A stretch of 14,098 bases of DNA from Aquifex sp. (GCA_015487405.1 WFPV01000164.1:1-14098), one strand, 5' to 3'. Positions 5,775-13,244 are shown, counted from the stretch's first letter. The notes: generated by a model not told the origin, from the letters alone. Program-made: numbers and translations.

Positions 5775-6962
5775 TTACTCTTTTCTTAAGACATCTATTA
5801 CCTTTTCTCGCGAGGCATGGAGAGCGGGAATAAGTGAAGAGATAAAGGAAAGAATCAAAGTCCCACCGAAGGTAAGTAAAACGTCTTTGGGTTTTATATG
5901 TGCGGGGATGTAGCTCATCATGTATACTTCTTCGGATACGCGTATGAGTTTGTATTTGTTTATAATGAAGGCAAGAACGTAGGCGTTTAAAACTCCCAGA
6001 AGCCCCCCGACTATTCCAATGGATAGTCCCACTATCAGAAATATCGTCAAGATTCCCCTGCTCTTCATACCGAAGGTCTTTAGAATCGCTATATCCTTAA
6101 CTTTCTCTTTAACCTTCACGAAAAGCAGACTCGTTATGTTGAAGGAAGCCACAAGGACCATGAGGAGCAAGATAAAAAAGAGTCCGAGCTTCTCCAGTTC
6201 CAAGGCGTGAAATAGGGGCTTGTTGAGGTCTATCCAGGAGCGGATTACGTAAAAGCTCCCGAGTTCGTTGATAAGCTTTTCTTTAAACCTGTCAGCCTCG
6301 TAAGGGTTCTTCAGGTAAACCTCCGTTACGTTCGTTCCCAAATCCCTTTTGAAGAAGGTTTTAGCCTGCCTAATATCCCAGTAAGCCACGAAGTAGTCCT
6401 GGTCGTAGGTTCCCGTGTAGAAGATACCTCCCACTTTGGTTTTTGTAGTTTTGGGAATGATACCTGTCGGTGTTCTTATTCCGAAGAGGGATATGAGTGT
6501 TATTTCATCTCCGGGGTAAGCTCTCAGGAGCTCTGAAACCCCTTGACCTATTATGAGGTTATTTACATTACCTTCGGTGAGTTGTTTTTTTAGGTATTTT
6601 TGAAAATCGGGATTTTTAAAGTCCGTGGCCTTTATGCTTACGTTCGTAATTGCTCCCTCTTTTGATGCGAGGGCATTGTACAGTTTGTAGGAAACGAAAA
6701 AATGTATCTCATCGGTGAACTTCCGAAGGCTCTCTTTAATCTTACTCTCCTCTTCGTCCGAATAGAGGGTTATGACTATGTGGGGAGATTTAGAAAGGAT
6801 TTTATTTTTCAGTTCGTCCTGAAATCCGGAGAAGATACCGAGGGTCAGGATTATTGCACTGACGCTCAGGAAAACACCGAGGAACGCCACGATGGTTATT
6901 ATCAGAGTGCTCCCTTTTACGGAGAAGAGGTATCTTGTGGCGAGCTTTATATAGAGTTTCAT
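5775..6962 (-). CDS. lolC: LolC/LolE-family lipoprotein-releasing ABC transporter permease
   Basis: LolC/E permeases, with the ATPase LolD, release lipoproteins from the inner membrane for delivery to the outer membrane. The 395 residues show the family topology: TM1 at about 18-44, a large periplasmic domain (about 45-255), then TM2 at about 257-282, TM3 at about 303-330 and TM4 at about 363-383. WIDLNKPLFHALELEKLG (from about 243) is a family signature, as is the FtsX-like LKTFGMKSRGI loop after TM2. Only one permease gene is seen and no lolD is nearby, so the complex may be a homodimer (LolF-like) or have parts encoded elsewhere. The start overlaps the PilZ gene by 4 nt (ATGA) without its own well-placed Shine-Dalgarno, which suggests coupling. 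The similar MacB/FtsX families are less likely because of the WxxLNxxLF motif. Confidence 0.88.
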   Translation of the reverse strand: MKLYIKLATRYLFSVKGSTLIITIVAFLGVFLSVSAIILTLGIFSGFQDELKNKILSKSPHIVITLYSDEEESKIKESLRKFTDEIHFFVSYKLYNALASKEGAITNVSIKATDFKNPDFQKYLKKQLTEGNVNNLIIGQGVSELLRAYPGDEITLISLFGIRTPTGIIPKTTKTKVGGIFYTGTYDQDYFVAYWDIRQAKTFFKRDLGTNVTEVYLKNPYEADRFKEKLINELGSFYVIRSWIDLNKPLFHALELEKLGLFFILLLMVLVASFNITSLLFVKVKEKVKDIAILKTFGMKSRGILTIFLIVGLSIGIVGGLLGVLNAYVLAFIINKYKLIRVSEEVYMMSYIPAHIKPKDVLLTFGGTLILSFISSLIPALHASREKVIDVLRKE

Positions 6963-7633
6963 AGGAGTTTTAATGATTTCACTATCTCCTGCTGGCGGTC
7001 AAGGATATACTTCCTTACCTTTGCTCTGTGCTCTTTGGAGAATTCCAGCTCAAAACCGAAACGTATGTAAACCTCCCCGTCGTGAACCTCCTTTCTCCTT
7101 ACCTTTCCCTTTGCGTGAACGTGTCCGTATTTGGGAAGCTCAAGCTCTAAGTCTATCCACTCATCTCTGCTTTCTTCCAGAAGACTTAAGATTTCTTCCC
7201 CCTCTTTGGTGTCCTTTCTGAAAACAACACCAACACCATACTCGCTTATATCTTTTGTTTCCGTTTGATACTCCTTATTTTGGATTTTTAGCTTAACTAT
7301 CACAGGATTTGCAGGATCAACCTCTACTCTGACAGACCTTCTTTTAAGGAATTCAGGTTTTTCACACTCCTTCTTCAGTTCAAGAACGAGCTCTCCTCTA
7401 TTGCTAACTATTCTGGACTTTATAAATCTCTCCTCCGAGAGCTTTACGTATGCAGTGTTTCCCAGCTGAAAGGCCCCTCTCCTTATGCAGTTTCCCCAGT
7501 CAAATCCGACAAGTTTTGAGGACTCATCTAACCAAGAGAGCTTGAGTATAGTCTTTACGGGAATCTCCTTTACCTTCGTGTATATCTCGTATTGTTCCCC
7601 TATCTTAAGATTTTCAAAAGGGGAGTCAACCAT
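6959..7633 (-). CDS. YcgR-like PilZ-domain protein (probable c-di-GMP receptor)
   Basis: PilZ domains bind cyclic di-GMP. In this 224-residue protein the two binding motifs are complete: KRRSVR (97-102, fitting RxxxR with Arg98 and Arg102) and DISEYG (128-133, fitting [D/N]xSxxG). The first 95 residues are beta-rich and resemble the flagellar-brake type N-terminal domain of YcgR (PilZN-like), so the layout is YcgR-like. No membrane segment is visible, so it should be cytoplasmic. The ATG at 7633 has no Shine-Dalgarno sequence; a TATAAA hexamer at 7652-7647 would place the transcript start within a few bases of the ATG. The gene heads the run that continues into lolC and the ATP synthase stalk genes. 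Its regulatory target is unknown; motility or envelope functions are plausible. Confidence 0.8.
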   Translation of the reverse strand: MVDSPFENLKIGEQYEIYTKVKEIPVKTILKLSWLDESSKLVGFDWGNCIRRGAFQLGNTAYVKLSEERFIKSRIVSNRGELVLELKKECEKPEFLKRRSVRVEVDPANPVIVKLKIQNKEYQTETKDISEYGVGVVFRKDTKEGEEILSLLEESRDEWIDLELELPKYGHVHAKGKVRRKEVHDGEVYIRFGFELEFSKEHRAKVRKYILDRQQEIVKSLKLL

Positions 7634-7686
7634 AGTAGAGAAACATTTTATAGGAGTTTTAAAATTTCCATATACTTATCTACAAT
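7634..7686. promoter_or_regulatory. Divergent promoter region with near-leaderless layout
   Basis: These 53 bp separate two divergent start codons. On the plus strand TATACT (7671-7676) lies 10 nt before the cysQ ATG. On the minus strand TATAAA (7652-7647) lies 13 nt before the PilZ-gene ATG. Each matches TATAAT at five of six positions and predicts transcript starts 4-6 nt before the ATG. Neither gene has a Shine-Dalgarno sequence at working distance, in line with leaderless or near-leaderless mRNAs. The -35 elements are poor. Confidence 0.4.
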
Positions 7687-8496
7687 ATGCTACAGGAAGT
7701 CCTTTACATCGTCCTTGAGGCTGGCGAAAAAGTTTTAGAAATATACAACAAGGATTTTAAAGTTGAATACAAAGAAGACAAAACTCCCCTAACGGAAGCA
7801 GACAGGATTTCTCATAAGATAATCACCGAAGGTCTCCAGAAAATAACCCCGAATATTCCAGTAATCTCCGAGGAAGGGAAGGATATTCCTTACGAGGAGC
7901 GTAAGAGCTTCAAAAAGTTCTGGCTCGTGGACCCCTTGGACGGAACCAAAGAGTTCATAAATAAACGGGACGAGTTTACTCTAAACGTAGCTCTAGTAGT
8001 TGAAGGAGAACCCGTTCTCGGTGTGGTTTACACACCGGCTAAAAATGTTATTTACTTTGCGGAGAAAGGAAAGGGAGCTTTTAAGGGAGACGTCATTGCG
8101 GGAGACATATTTGACGCGGCAAAGCTCCCCTTAAGGTTCGGCTTTGAGCAACCTCTAAGAGTCGTAGCTTCCCGTTCCCACAGGGATGAAAAGACGGAGG
8201 AGTTCATCCAAAAACTTTCTCAGTCCTTCTTGATAGAAACGACCTCCGCAGGAAGCTCACTAAAGTTCTGTTTGCTAGCGGAAGGAAATGCGGACGTCTA
8301 TCCCCGTTTTGGTCCTACGATGGAGTGGGATACGGCGGCGGGACACGCGGTTTTAAAAGAAACCGGAGGTTTCGTTTACTCTTTGGAAAATCTTAATGAG
8401 CTCCGCTACAATAAAAAAAGCTTAAGGAATGAAGCCTTTGTGGCTGTAAGGAGGGATGTTGCTCCCCACATTCTGCCTTTGCTGAAGAACTTTTAG
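7687..8496 (+). CDS. cysQ: 3'(2'),5'-bisphosphate nucleotidase CysQ (inositol-monophosphatase superfamily)
   Basis: CysQ hydrolyses 3'-phosphoadenosine 5'-phosphate, a by-product of sulfate activation and of ACP transfer reactions, to AMP. The 269-residue protein has the Mg-dependent Li-sensitive phosphatase motifs: SEEGK (61-65), WLVDPLDGTKEFI (79-91, with Asp82 and Asp85) and EWDTAAGHAVL (213-223, with Asp215). The GTKEFI version after the DPLDG motif is typical of CysQ, whereas inositol monophosphatases usually have GTxNF. CysQ rather than SuhB is therefore favoured. The ATG lacks a Shine-Dalgarno sequence. An AGGAG about 30 nt upstream is too far to act, and no alternative in-frame start stands out. 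The gene precedes rpsO by 63 bp on the same strand. Confidence 0.9.
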   Translation: MLQEVLYIVLEAGEKVLEIYNKDFKVEYKEDKTPLTEADRISHKIITEGLQKITPNIPVISEEGKDIPYEERKSFKKFWLVDPLDGTKEFINKRDEFTLNVALVVEGEPVLGVVYTPAKNVIYFAEKGKGAFKGDVIAGDIFDAAKLPLRFGFEQPLRVVASRSHRDEKTEEFIQKLSQSFLIETTSAGSSLKFCLLAEGNADVYPRFGPTMEWDTAAGHAVLKETGGFVYSLENLNELRYNKKSLRNEAFVAVRRDVAPHILPLLKNF

Positions 8497-8559
8497 TGTA
8501 TTAAAATAATTATTTGCTCTTAATACTCTATATACACTCTTACGGAGGTAAAGGAAGGG
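8497..8559 (+). promoter_or_regulatory. AT-rich leader of rpsO-pnp with doubled ribosome binding site
   Basis: The 63 bp between cysQ and rpsO are AT-rich and contain TAATAC (8521-8526) and a CTATATAC stretch (8528-8535), either of which could be a -10 element; no good -35 is evident. Just before the rpsO ATG stand GGAGG (8544-8548) and AAGGAAGGG (8551-8559), a doubled purine-rich site. In other bacteria S15 represses its own mRNA leader, but I see no pseudoknot that I can defend in this short stretch. Confidence 0.3.
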
Positions 8560-8832
8560 ATGGTCTTACCTAAGGATGTCAAGTGGAATCTCATAAGGGA
8601 ACACCAAAGGCACGAGCAGGATACCGGCTCTCCCGAGGTTCAAATAGCCATACTAACTGAGAGGATAAACAGATTGACCGAACACCTAAAGAAACACAAG
8701 AAGGACGTCCACTCCCGTAGGGGACTTATCGGTCTCGTTAACAAGAGGAGGAAGCTCTTGGAATACCTCAGAGAAAAGGACTACGCCAAGTATTTGGAAG
8801 TTATCCAGAGGTTAAATCTGAAGGTTAAGTAA
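8560..8832 (+). CDS. rpsO: 30S ribosomal protein S15
   Basis: S15 binds the central domain of 16S rRNA (helices 20-22) early in 30S assembly. The 90-residue length is typical. HQRHEQDTGSPEVQIA (about 15-30) and HKKDVHSRRGLIGLVNKRRKLLEYL (about 45-69) are the core signatures, the second being the main rRNA-binding helix. The gene is followed after 2 nt by pnp, the rpsO-pnp order conserved across bacteria. Identification is firm. Confidence 0.97.
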   Translation: MVLPKDVKWNLIREHQRHEQDTGSPEVQIAILTERINRLTEHLKKHKKDVHSRRGLIGLVNKRRKLLEYLREKDYAKYLEVIQRLNLKVK

Positions 8833-8834
8833 AG

Positions 8835-11162
8835 ATGAAGGGAGTGGAGGAAAGAGCAAGGATAGGAAACTCTGAAGACCCCATAATTATAGAGACAGGT
8901 AAGTATGCAAAGCTTACCGACGGTTCGGTTGTTGTAAAACAAGGTGGCACCGCGGTTCTCGTTACCGTGGTGATGTCAGACGAGAAGAATACGGAAGTGG
9001 ATTTCACCCCCCTCGCCGTTGACTACAGGGAGAGAACCTCCGCCTACGGAAGGATTCCGGGAGGCTTTACAAAGAGAGAGGGAAAGCCCACGGACAGAGA
9101 AATTCTCGTATCCCGCGTAATAGACAGACCAATAAGACCACTATTTCCCGAAGGATTCTTCCACGACGTCATAATAACCGCCCTAACTCTTTCTGCGGAC
9201 GACAAGTATGACCCGGACGTTCTCGCGATTACGGGAGCTTCCGCGGCACTTCACATATCAAGGATTCCCTTTGAGGGACCTATAGCGGGAGTTAGGGTCT
9301 GCAGAGTAAACGGAGAGTTCATTGCTAACCCCACCTACGAGCAGAGAAAGGAAGCGGACCTTGACATCGTAATTGCTGGAACGAAGGACGCCATCGTTAT
9401 GGTTGAGGGGGGAGGAAAGGAAATTCCTGAGGAAGTCCTGGCGGATGCTCTCTTCTTCGGACTGGACGCAATTCAGGAAGTTATAGAGGTTCAAGAAAGG
9501 CTAAGACAGAAGGTAGGAAAGCCGAAGTTTGAGTTTGAAAGGTTAGAGCTCCCCGAGGAGATACTGAAGGCTTTAGAAGAAGAATGCACTCCTAAAATTT
9601 TGAAAGCCTTCAAGATTTCCGATAAAAAGGAAAGGTACGCAACCCTCGACAGGATTGTTGAGGAGTTCATAGAAACTCACCAAATTTCCGAAGAACTCCA
9701 GTTTAACGTCAAATACTTCTACAAGAAGCTTGAAAGCCGTTTAATGAGGGAAAAGATACTGAAGGAAGGCGTAAGGATAGACGGAAGAAAGCCTAACGAA
9801 ATAAGACCCATCTGGATAGAGGTTCATCCCTTTGAAAGACCCCACGGAAACGCAATATTCACCAGAGGACAGACCCAGGCTTACGTTACCGCAACCCTCG
9901 GCTCACCCGACGAGGCTCTGATAGTGGAAACAATCTCCGAGGGAGAGGTTTTCAAGAGGTTTATGCTCCACTACAGTATGCCTCCCTTCTCGGTAGGAGA
10001 AGCAAAGCCCTGGGGACCCCCGAGAAGGAGAGAGATAGGACACGGAGCCCTCGCGGAGAGAGCTATAGAACCCGTCCTCCCTGACGAGGAGGATTACCCC
10101 TACATAATCCGTGTGGTTTCCGACATCTTAGAGAGCAACGGCTCTACCTCTATGGCTACCGTATGCGGAGCATCCTTGGCACTCTTTGATGCGGGAGTTC
10201 CCATAAAAGGAAACAAGCACGTTGCCGGAATCGCTATGGGGCTAATCTTAGAGGGGGATAAATACGTTATCCTTTCAGATATACTCGGTGACGAAGACCA
10301 CCTCGGGGATATGGACTTCAAGGTTGCGGGAACCCGTGAGGGAATCACCTCCGTCCAGATGGACATAAAGGTAAAGGGAATAACCAAGGAGATAATGCTT
10401 GAGGCTCTAAAGCAAGCAAGAGAAGGAAGACTTTATATCCTTGATAAGATGTATGAAGCAATACCCGAGCCCAGAAAAGAGCCTTCCCCCTACACTCCCA
10501 GAATAGAGATAATGGAAGTTCCCGAAGATAAGGCTCCCCTCATAATAGGACCCGGTGGTTCTACCGTAAAGCAGATATTTGACGAGACCGGCGTAAAGGT
10601 CTGGGTGGGAGAAGGCGGAAAGGTGTTCCTAACCGTCTTCCCCGGTGCGGACGTAGAAAAAGCGAAACAGATGATAAAGGATATAGTGAGGGAAGTAGAG
10701 GTCGGAGCTGTTTACACGGGAACAATAACGAGGGTAGAACCTTACGGAGTCTTCGTAGAGCTTTGGCCCGGTAAGGTGGGACTACTCCACGTCTCTAAGA
10801 TGGCAGAACCCGTAAAAAACGCAACCGAGAAGTATAAAGTAGGAGAAGAGATTTCCGTTAAGGTTCTTGACCTTGACGAGCTCGGAAGACCCCGCTTTAC
10901 AACCATAGGACTTGAGGGAGAAACCAAGAAGGAAGAGAAGAAGATCAAAGTGGGGGACGTGGTGGAAGGAAAGGTTGTAAGAGTAGAGCCCTACGGAGCT
11001 TTCATAGAGTACGCACCCGGAAAGGTGGGACTACTCCACGTCTCCAAGATGAAGGAAAGGGTCAGGGACGCTACCAAGAAGTTTAAAGTGGGACAAACCC
11101 TAAAGGTTAAGGTCGTTGAGATAGACGAGCAGGGAAGACCTAAGTTTACCGACAATGTCTAA
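8835..11162 (+). CDS. pnp: Polyribonucleotide nucleotidyltransferase (PNPase) with two tandem S1 domains
   Basis: PNPase degrades RNA 3' to 5' with phosphate and can add tails in reverse. The protein is 775 residues, longer than the usual 700-710. It has two RNase PH-like domains joined by a helical linker; the second contains GDEDHLGDMDFKVAGTREG (from about 485), with Asp486 and Asp492 as in the known catalytic centre. A KH domain follows (about 560-620, APLIIGPGGSTVKQI). There are then two S1 domains instead of one: about 624-690 and 707-773, joined by a lysine/glutamate linker. Their central segments are nearly the same (RVEPYG[V/A]F, PGKVGLLHVSKM). The extra S1 accounts for the added length. 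The gene starts 2 nt after rpsO and runs 8 nt into dut. The function call is firm; the effect of the second S1 domain is inferred to be tighter RNA binding. Confidence 0.97.
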   Translation: MKGVEERARIGNSEDPIIIETGKYAKLTDGSVVVKQGGTAVLVTVVMSDEKNTEVDFTPLAVDYRERTSAYGRIPGGFTKREGKPTDREILVSRVIDRPIRPLFPEGFFHDVIITALTLSADDKYDPDVLAITGASAALHISRIPFEGPIAGVRVCRVNGEFIANPTYEQRKEADLDIVIAGTKDAIVMVEGGGKEIPEEVLADALFFGLDAIQEVIEVQERLRQKVGKPKFEFERLELPEEILKALEEECTPKILKAFKISDKKERYATLDRIVEEFIETHQISEELQFNVKYFYKKLESRLMREKILKEGVRIDGRKPNEIRPIWIEVHPFERPHGNAIFTRGQTQAYVTATLGSPDEALIVETISEGEVFKRFMLHYSMPPFSVGEAKPWGPPRRREIGHGALAERAIEPVLPDEEDYPYIIRVVSDILESNGSTSMATVCGASLALFDAGVPIKGNKHVAGIAMGLILEGDKYVILSDILGDEDHLGDMDFKVAGTREGITSVQMDIKVKGITKEIMLEALKQAREGRLYILDKMYEAIPEPRKEPSPYTPRIEIMEVPEDKAPLIIGPGGSTVKQIFDETGVKVWVGEGGKVFLTVFPGADVEKAKQMIKDIVREVEVGAVYTGTITRVEPYGVFVELWPGKVGLLHVSKMAEPVKNATEKYKVGEEISVKVLDLDELGRPRFTTIGLEGETKKEEKKIKVGDVVEGKVVRVEPYGAFIEYAPGKVGLLHVSKMKERVRDATKKFKVGQTLKVKVVEIDEQGRPKFTDNV
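10773..11051 (+). repeat. Direct repeat inside pnp, the core of the duplicated S1 domains
   Basis: Two 31/30-nt stretches, 10773-10803 and 11022-11051, are the same apart from a single base over the region encoding KVGLLHVSKM (tct versus tcc serine codon). Flanking codons (GTAGAxCC, TACGGAG, TAGAG) also match. The copies are 249 nt apart, which equals 83 codons and so preserves frame. This is the DNA trace of the S1 domain duplication; such close match suggests recent duplication or ongoing gene conversion. Confidence 0.8.
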
Positions 11163-11607
11163 GCTTGTCCTAAAAGTAAAAAAACTTCCCCACGCCGAAA
11201 ACCTTCCTCTACCCTCTTACGCAACACCCCACTCCTCCGGATTGGACCTCAGAGCCGCCATAGAAAAGCCCATAACCGTTAAACCTTTAGAAAGAGTCCT
11301 GATACCTACCGGTCTAATCTTGGAGATTCCGGAAGGATACGAAGGACAGGTGAGACCCCGTAGCGGTCTTGCTCTAAAGAAAGGCTTAACCGTCCTAAAC
11401 GCTCCCGGAACAATAGACGCTGACTACAGGGGAGAGGTGAAGGTAATCCTCATAAACCTTGGGAAGGAGGAGGTAGTGATAGAACCCGGTGAAAGGATAG
11501 CCCAGCTTGTGATAGCACCCGTTCAGAGAGTTGAGGTTGTAGAAGCCCAGGAGCTTACCCCCACCGAGCGGGGAGAGGGAGGATTCGGAAGCACGGGAAC
11601 TAAGTGA
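11155..11607 (+). CDS. dut: Deoxyuridine 5'-triphosphate nucleotidohydrolase (dUTPase)
   Basis: Dut cleaves dUTP to dUMP and pyrophosphate, keeping uracil out of DNA and feeding thymidylate synthesis. All five trimeric-dUTPase motifs are present in the 150 residues: SSGLDLRA 27-34, RPRSGLALK 68-76, GTIDADYRGEVKV 85-97 with catalytic Asp90, GERIAQLVI 112-120, and RGEGGFGSTG 139-148, the flexible tail that closes over the nucleotide. The ATG lies 8 nt inside the end of pnp, with no strong ribosome binding site, so translation is probably coupled. The 3' end overlaps the convergent kinase gene by 8 bp. Confidence 0.97.
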   Translation: MSKLVLKVKKLPHAENLPLPSYATPHSSGLDLRAAIEKPITVKPLERVLIPTGLILEIPEGYEGQVRPRSGLALKKGLTVLNAPGTIDADYRGEVKVILINLGKEEVVIEPGERIAQLVIAPVQRVEVVEAQELTPTERGEGGFGSTGTK

Positions 11608-12178
11608 GGATTTTTCTTATATCATCAATTACTGCTTCGCGGTTCTCTTTATAAAGCTTTCCCAGTCTTATAGCCTCCTCCTGAGATATAAAGCCTTCCC
11701 TCCTCAGGAGCTGTAAAAACTGCCTCACGTTTGAAGGATTCTCCTTAAAGACACCCCTGTCAAAGTCTATAACGAATACCCTGCCCTTTCCGTCAATAAG
11801 GACGTTCTTATGGATGTTTGCAAACTCATCCCTGTGTATTCCCAACTTGTCCAAGAGGTAAGCCTTTTCCAGAACCTCCCTCAGGATTCTCTTTCTCTCC
11901 TCCCCTTCAGGTTTCAACTCACCGAAGGTCTTTCCTTCAATAAATCTATAGACAAAAAAGTCCTCCCCTTTAAATAGAATCTGGGGAAAGCCCTCAAGTC
12001 CTTTCAGCCTTTCCAATATTTCAGCTTCCTTCTGGATAGCTTTGATTTTTTCCGGAGACTTTGCCACCTTTATGGCTACATCTTCCCCCTTCCATTTACC
12101 CCTGTAAACCCTACCCCTCCAGCCTTCCGCAATCTCCCGAAGGCTCTCCACCTCCTCTTTGAACTCCTCAAACCTCAT
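11600..12178 (-). CDS. Small Bud32/RIO-like protein kinase (COG2112-like)
   Basis: The 192-residue protein is a minimal protein kinase fold. From ATG 12178: a glycine-loop-like GWRGRVYRGKW (19-29), Lys37 in VAIKVAK, a helix-C Glu (51 or 53, KEAEIL), catalytic loop GIHRDEFANIHKNVLID with Asp117 and Asn125, and the metal-binding VIDFDRG with Asp138. DFD replaces the common DFG, and there is no activation segment or substrate lobe of a eukaryote-like kinase. This fits the Bud32/RIO/lipopolysaccharide-kinase group and resembles the predicted Ser/Thr kinases common in archaea. I chose ATG 12178; a GTG one codon upstream is possible. No Shine-Dalgarno is seen. The 3' end overlaps dut tail to tail. 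The substrate is unknown; small-molecule phosphorylation cannot be excluded. Confidence 0.75.
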   Translation of the reverse strand: MRFEEFKEEVESLREIAEGWRGRVYRGKWKGEDVAIKVAKSPEKIKAIQKEAEILERLKGLEGFPQILFKGEDFFVYRFIEGKTFGELKPEGEERKRILREVLEKAYLLDKLGIHRDEFANIHKNVLIDGKGRVFVIDFDRGVFKENPSNVRQFLQLLRREGFISQEEAIRLGKLYKENREAVIDDIRKILT

Positions 12179-12195
12179 CACTTATATTTATTTAA
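12179..12195. promoter_or_regulatory. Very short divergent start region between the kinase gene and def
   Basis: Only 17 bp (14 bp if the kinase starts at GTG) of almost pure A/T separate the two start codons. TATATT (12183-12188) is placed so that the def transcript would begin at or next to its ATG, which suggests a leaderless mRNA. On the other strand TATAAG (12186-12181) is too close to the kinase ATG to serve it, so the kinase promoter probably lies inside def. Neither gene has a Shine-Dalgarno sequence. Confidence 0.35.
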
Positions 12196-12714
12196 ATGGT
12201 TAGGAACATAGTTACTTACCCCCACGAAATTCTGAAAAAGCCCACCGAGAAGGTGGATGTGATAGATAAGGAAGTCAAAGAGCTTATAAGGGATATGTTT
12301 GATACGATGTATGACGCCGAAGGCGTAGGACTTGCCGCGAACCAGATAGGCGTTCCCCTCAGAGTTATGGTAATAGACACCTCTCCAAAAGAAGATGCAC
12401 CTCCCCTAAAGCTGGTTCTTATAAACCCCGAAATAGTGGAATCCGAAGGAAAGGTCAAGTATAAGGAGGGATGTCTCTCCTTTCCCGGACTCAGTGTTGA
12501 GGTGGAGAGGGCAAAGAAGGTAAAGGTAAAAGCATTGAACGAGCACGGGGAGCCCGTTGAGCTTACCTTGGAAGATTTCCCTGCCATAGTCTTCCAGCAC
12601 GAGCTTGACCACCTCCTCGGGATAACCTTCGTTGACAGACTGAAGGGATGGAGACGGAGAATAGCGCTTGAGAAGTATAAAAAGCTCCAAAAGGAGAAGG
12701 CAAGAGCGGGATGA
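12196..12714 (+). CDS. def: Peptide deformylase
   Basis: Def removes the formyl group from the initiator methionine of nascent proteins at the ribosome. The 172 residues contain all three metal-site motifs: GVGLAANQIG 43-52, EGCLSFPG 91-98 (Cys93) and QHELDHLLG 134-142 (His135, catalytic Glu136, His139). The CLSFPG form, with Leu after Cys, is that of type 1 enzymes. The basic C-terminal helix (KGWRRRIALEKYKKLQKEK) may help ribosome binding. There is no Shine-Dalgarno. The stop overlaps the start of the next gene as ATGA. No fmt gene, its common partner, is present here. Confidence 0.97.
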   Translation: MVRNIVTYPHEILKKPTEKVDVIDKEVKELIRDMFDTMYDAEGVGLAANQIGVPLRVMVIDTSPKEDAPPLKLVLINPEIVESEGKVKYKEGCLSFPGLSVEVERAKKVKVKALNEHGEPVELTLEDFPAIVFQHELDHLLGITFVDRLKGWRRRIALEKYKKLQKEKARAG

Positions 12715-13244
12715 GCCCGGAAGAAGTCATCACTTCCCTTAAAGGACAGTTCTTCCTCTCTCCCCGGGAAAGACAGTTTATAAACCTCCTAACGAAAGAG
12801 CTTCAAGTTCCTAAGGAAGTCCTACGACAGGCTTTAGAAGAATGCCTACGGGCAGTTCCCCCTGAAAAGAGGAAAAAGTTTCCCCTCTTTAAGTGCTTAA
12901 AGAAGGTTTTGGAGCTCCAAAAACTCCACGCAAGACAAGAAGCCTTCCAAAACAGCTTAAGCTGGAAGGAAATCTTTTACGAGAAGTTAAGATACGCTAA
13001 CGCGTATTTAAATGAAGAAGTAAAAGAGCCCAAAACCGAGGAAGAAGCAGAAAGGATTTTGCGTGAGCTTGAGTCAAAACTTATGAAGAAGCTCTGGGGA
13101 GAGCTACCTAAAGAAGAGAAGAGAAAAATAGTGAATAAGTATAAAAGCGTAAAAGAAGAAGACGAAGAGCTCTTTAAGGAACTCATAAAGCACGAGCTCA
13201 GGAAGATTTATAAAATTCCCGAGCTTTCCCTCTACGTTCGCTAA
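12711..13244 (+). CDS. Hypothetical helical protein coupled to def
   Basis: I do not recognise this 177-residue protein. It is highly charged, predicted to be nearly all helical, and has no signal peptide or membrane segment, so it should be cytoplasmic. The N-terminal half has a segment like a small helical DNA- or protein-binding fold (LSPRERQFINLLTKELQVPK, about 16-35, then EECLRAVPPEKRKKFPLFK). The C-terminal half (about 100-177) is rich in Lys and Glu and could form a coiled coil, ending YKIPELSLYVR. A remote link to DnaD-like replication proteins crossed my mind but is not supported by a clear motif. The ATG overlaps the def stop (ATGA), and the codon usage matches its neighbours, so it is a real gene. 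Its stop touches the trpE stop on the other strand. Confidence 0.75.
   Translation: MSPEEVITSLKGQFFLSPRERQFINLLTKELQVPKEVLRQALEECLRAVPPEKRKKFPLFKCLKKVLELQKLHARQEAFQNSLSWKEIFYEKLRYANAYLNEEVKEPKTEEEAERILRELESKLMKKLWGELPKEEKRKIVNKYKSVKEEDEELFKELIKHELRKIYKIPELSLYVR

Noticed and set aside
6702..7070. A plus-strand frame spanning the junction of the LolC/E and PilZ genes
   Set aside because: Both minus-strand genes are well supported and overlap by ATGA here; the antisense frame is a shadow.
6961..7666. The sequence ATAGGAGTTTTAA occurring at about 6961 and again at about 7650
   Set aside because: One copy is part of the PilZ gene's 3' end and the other lies in the divergent spacer. There are only two copies of 13 nt with no symmetry or shared context, so chance is sufficient.
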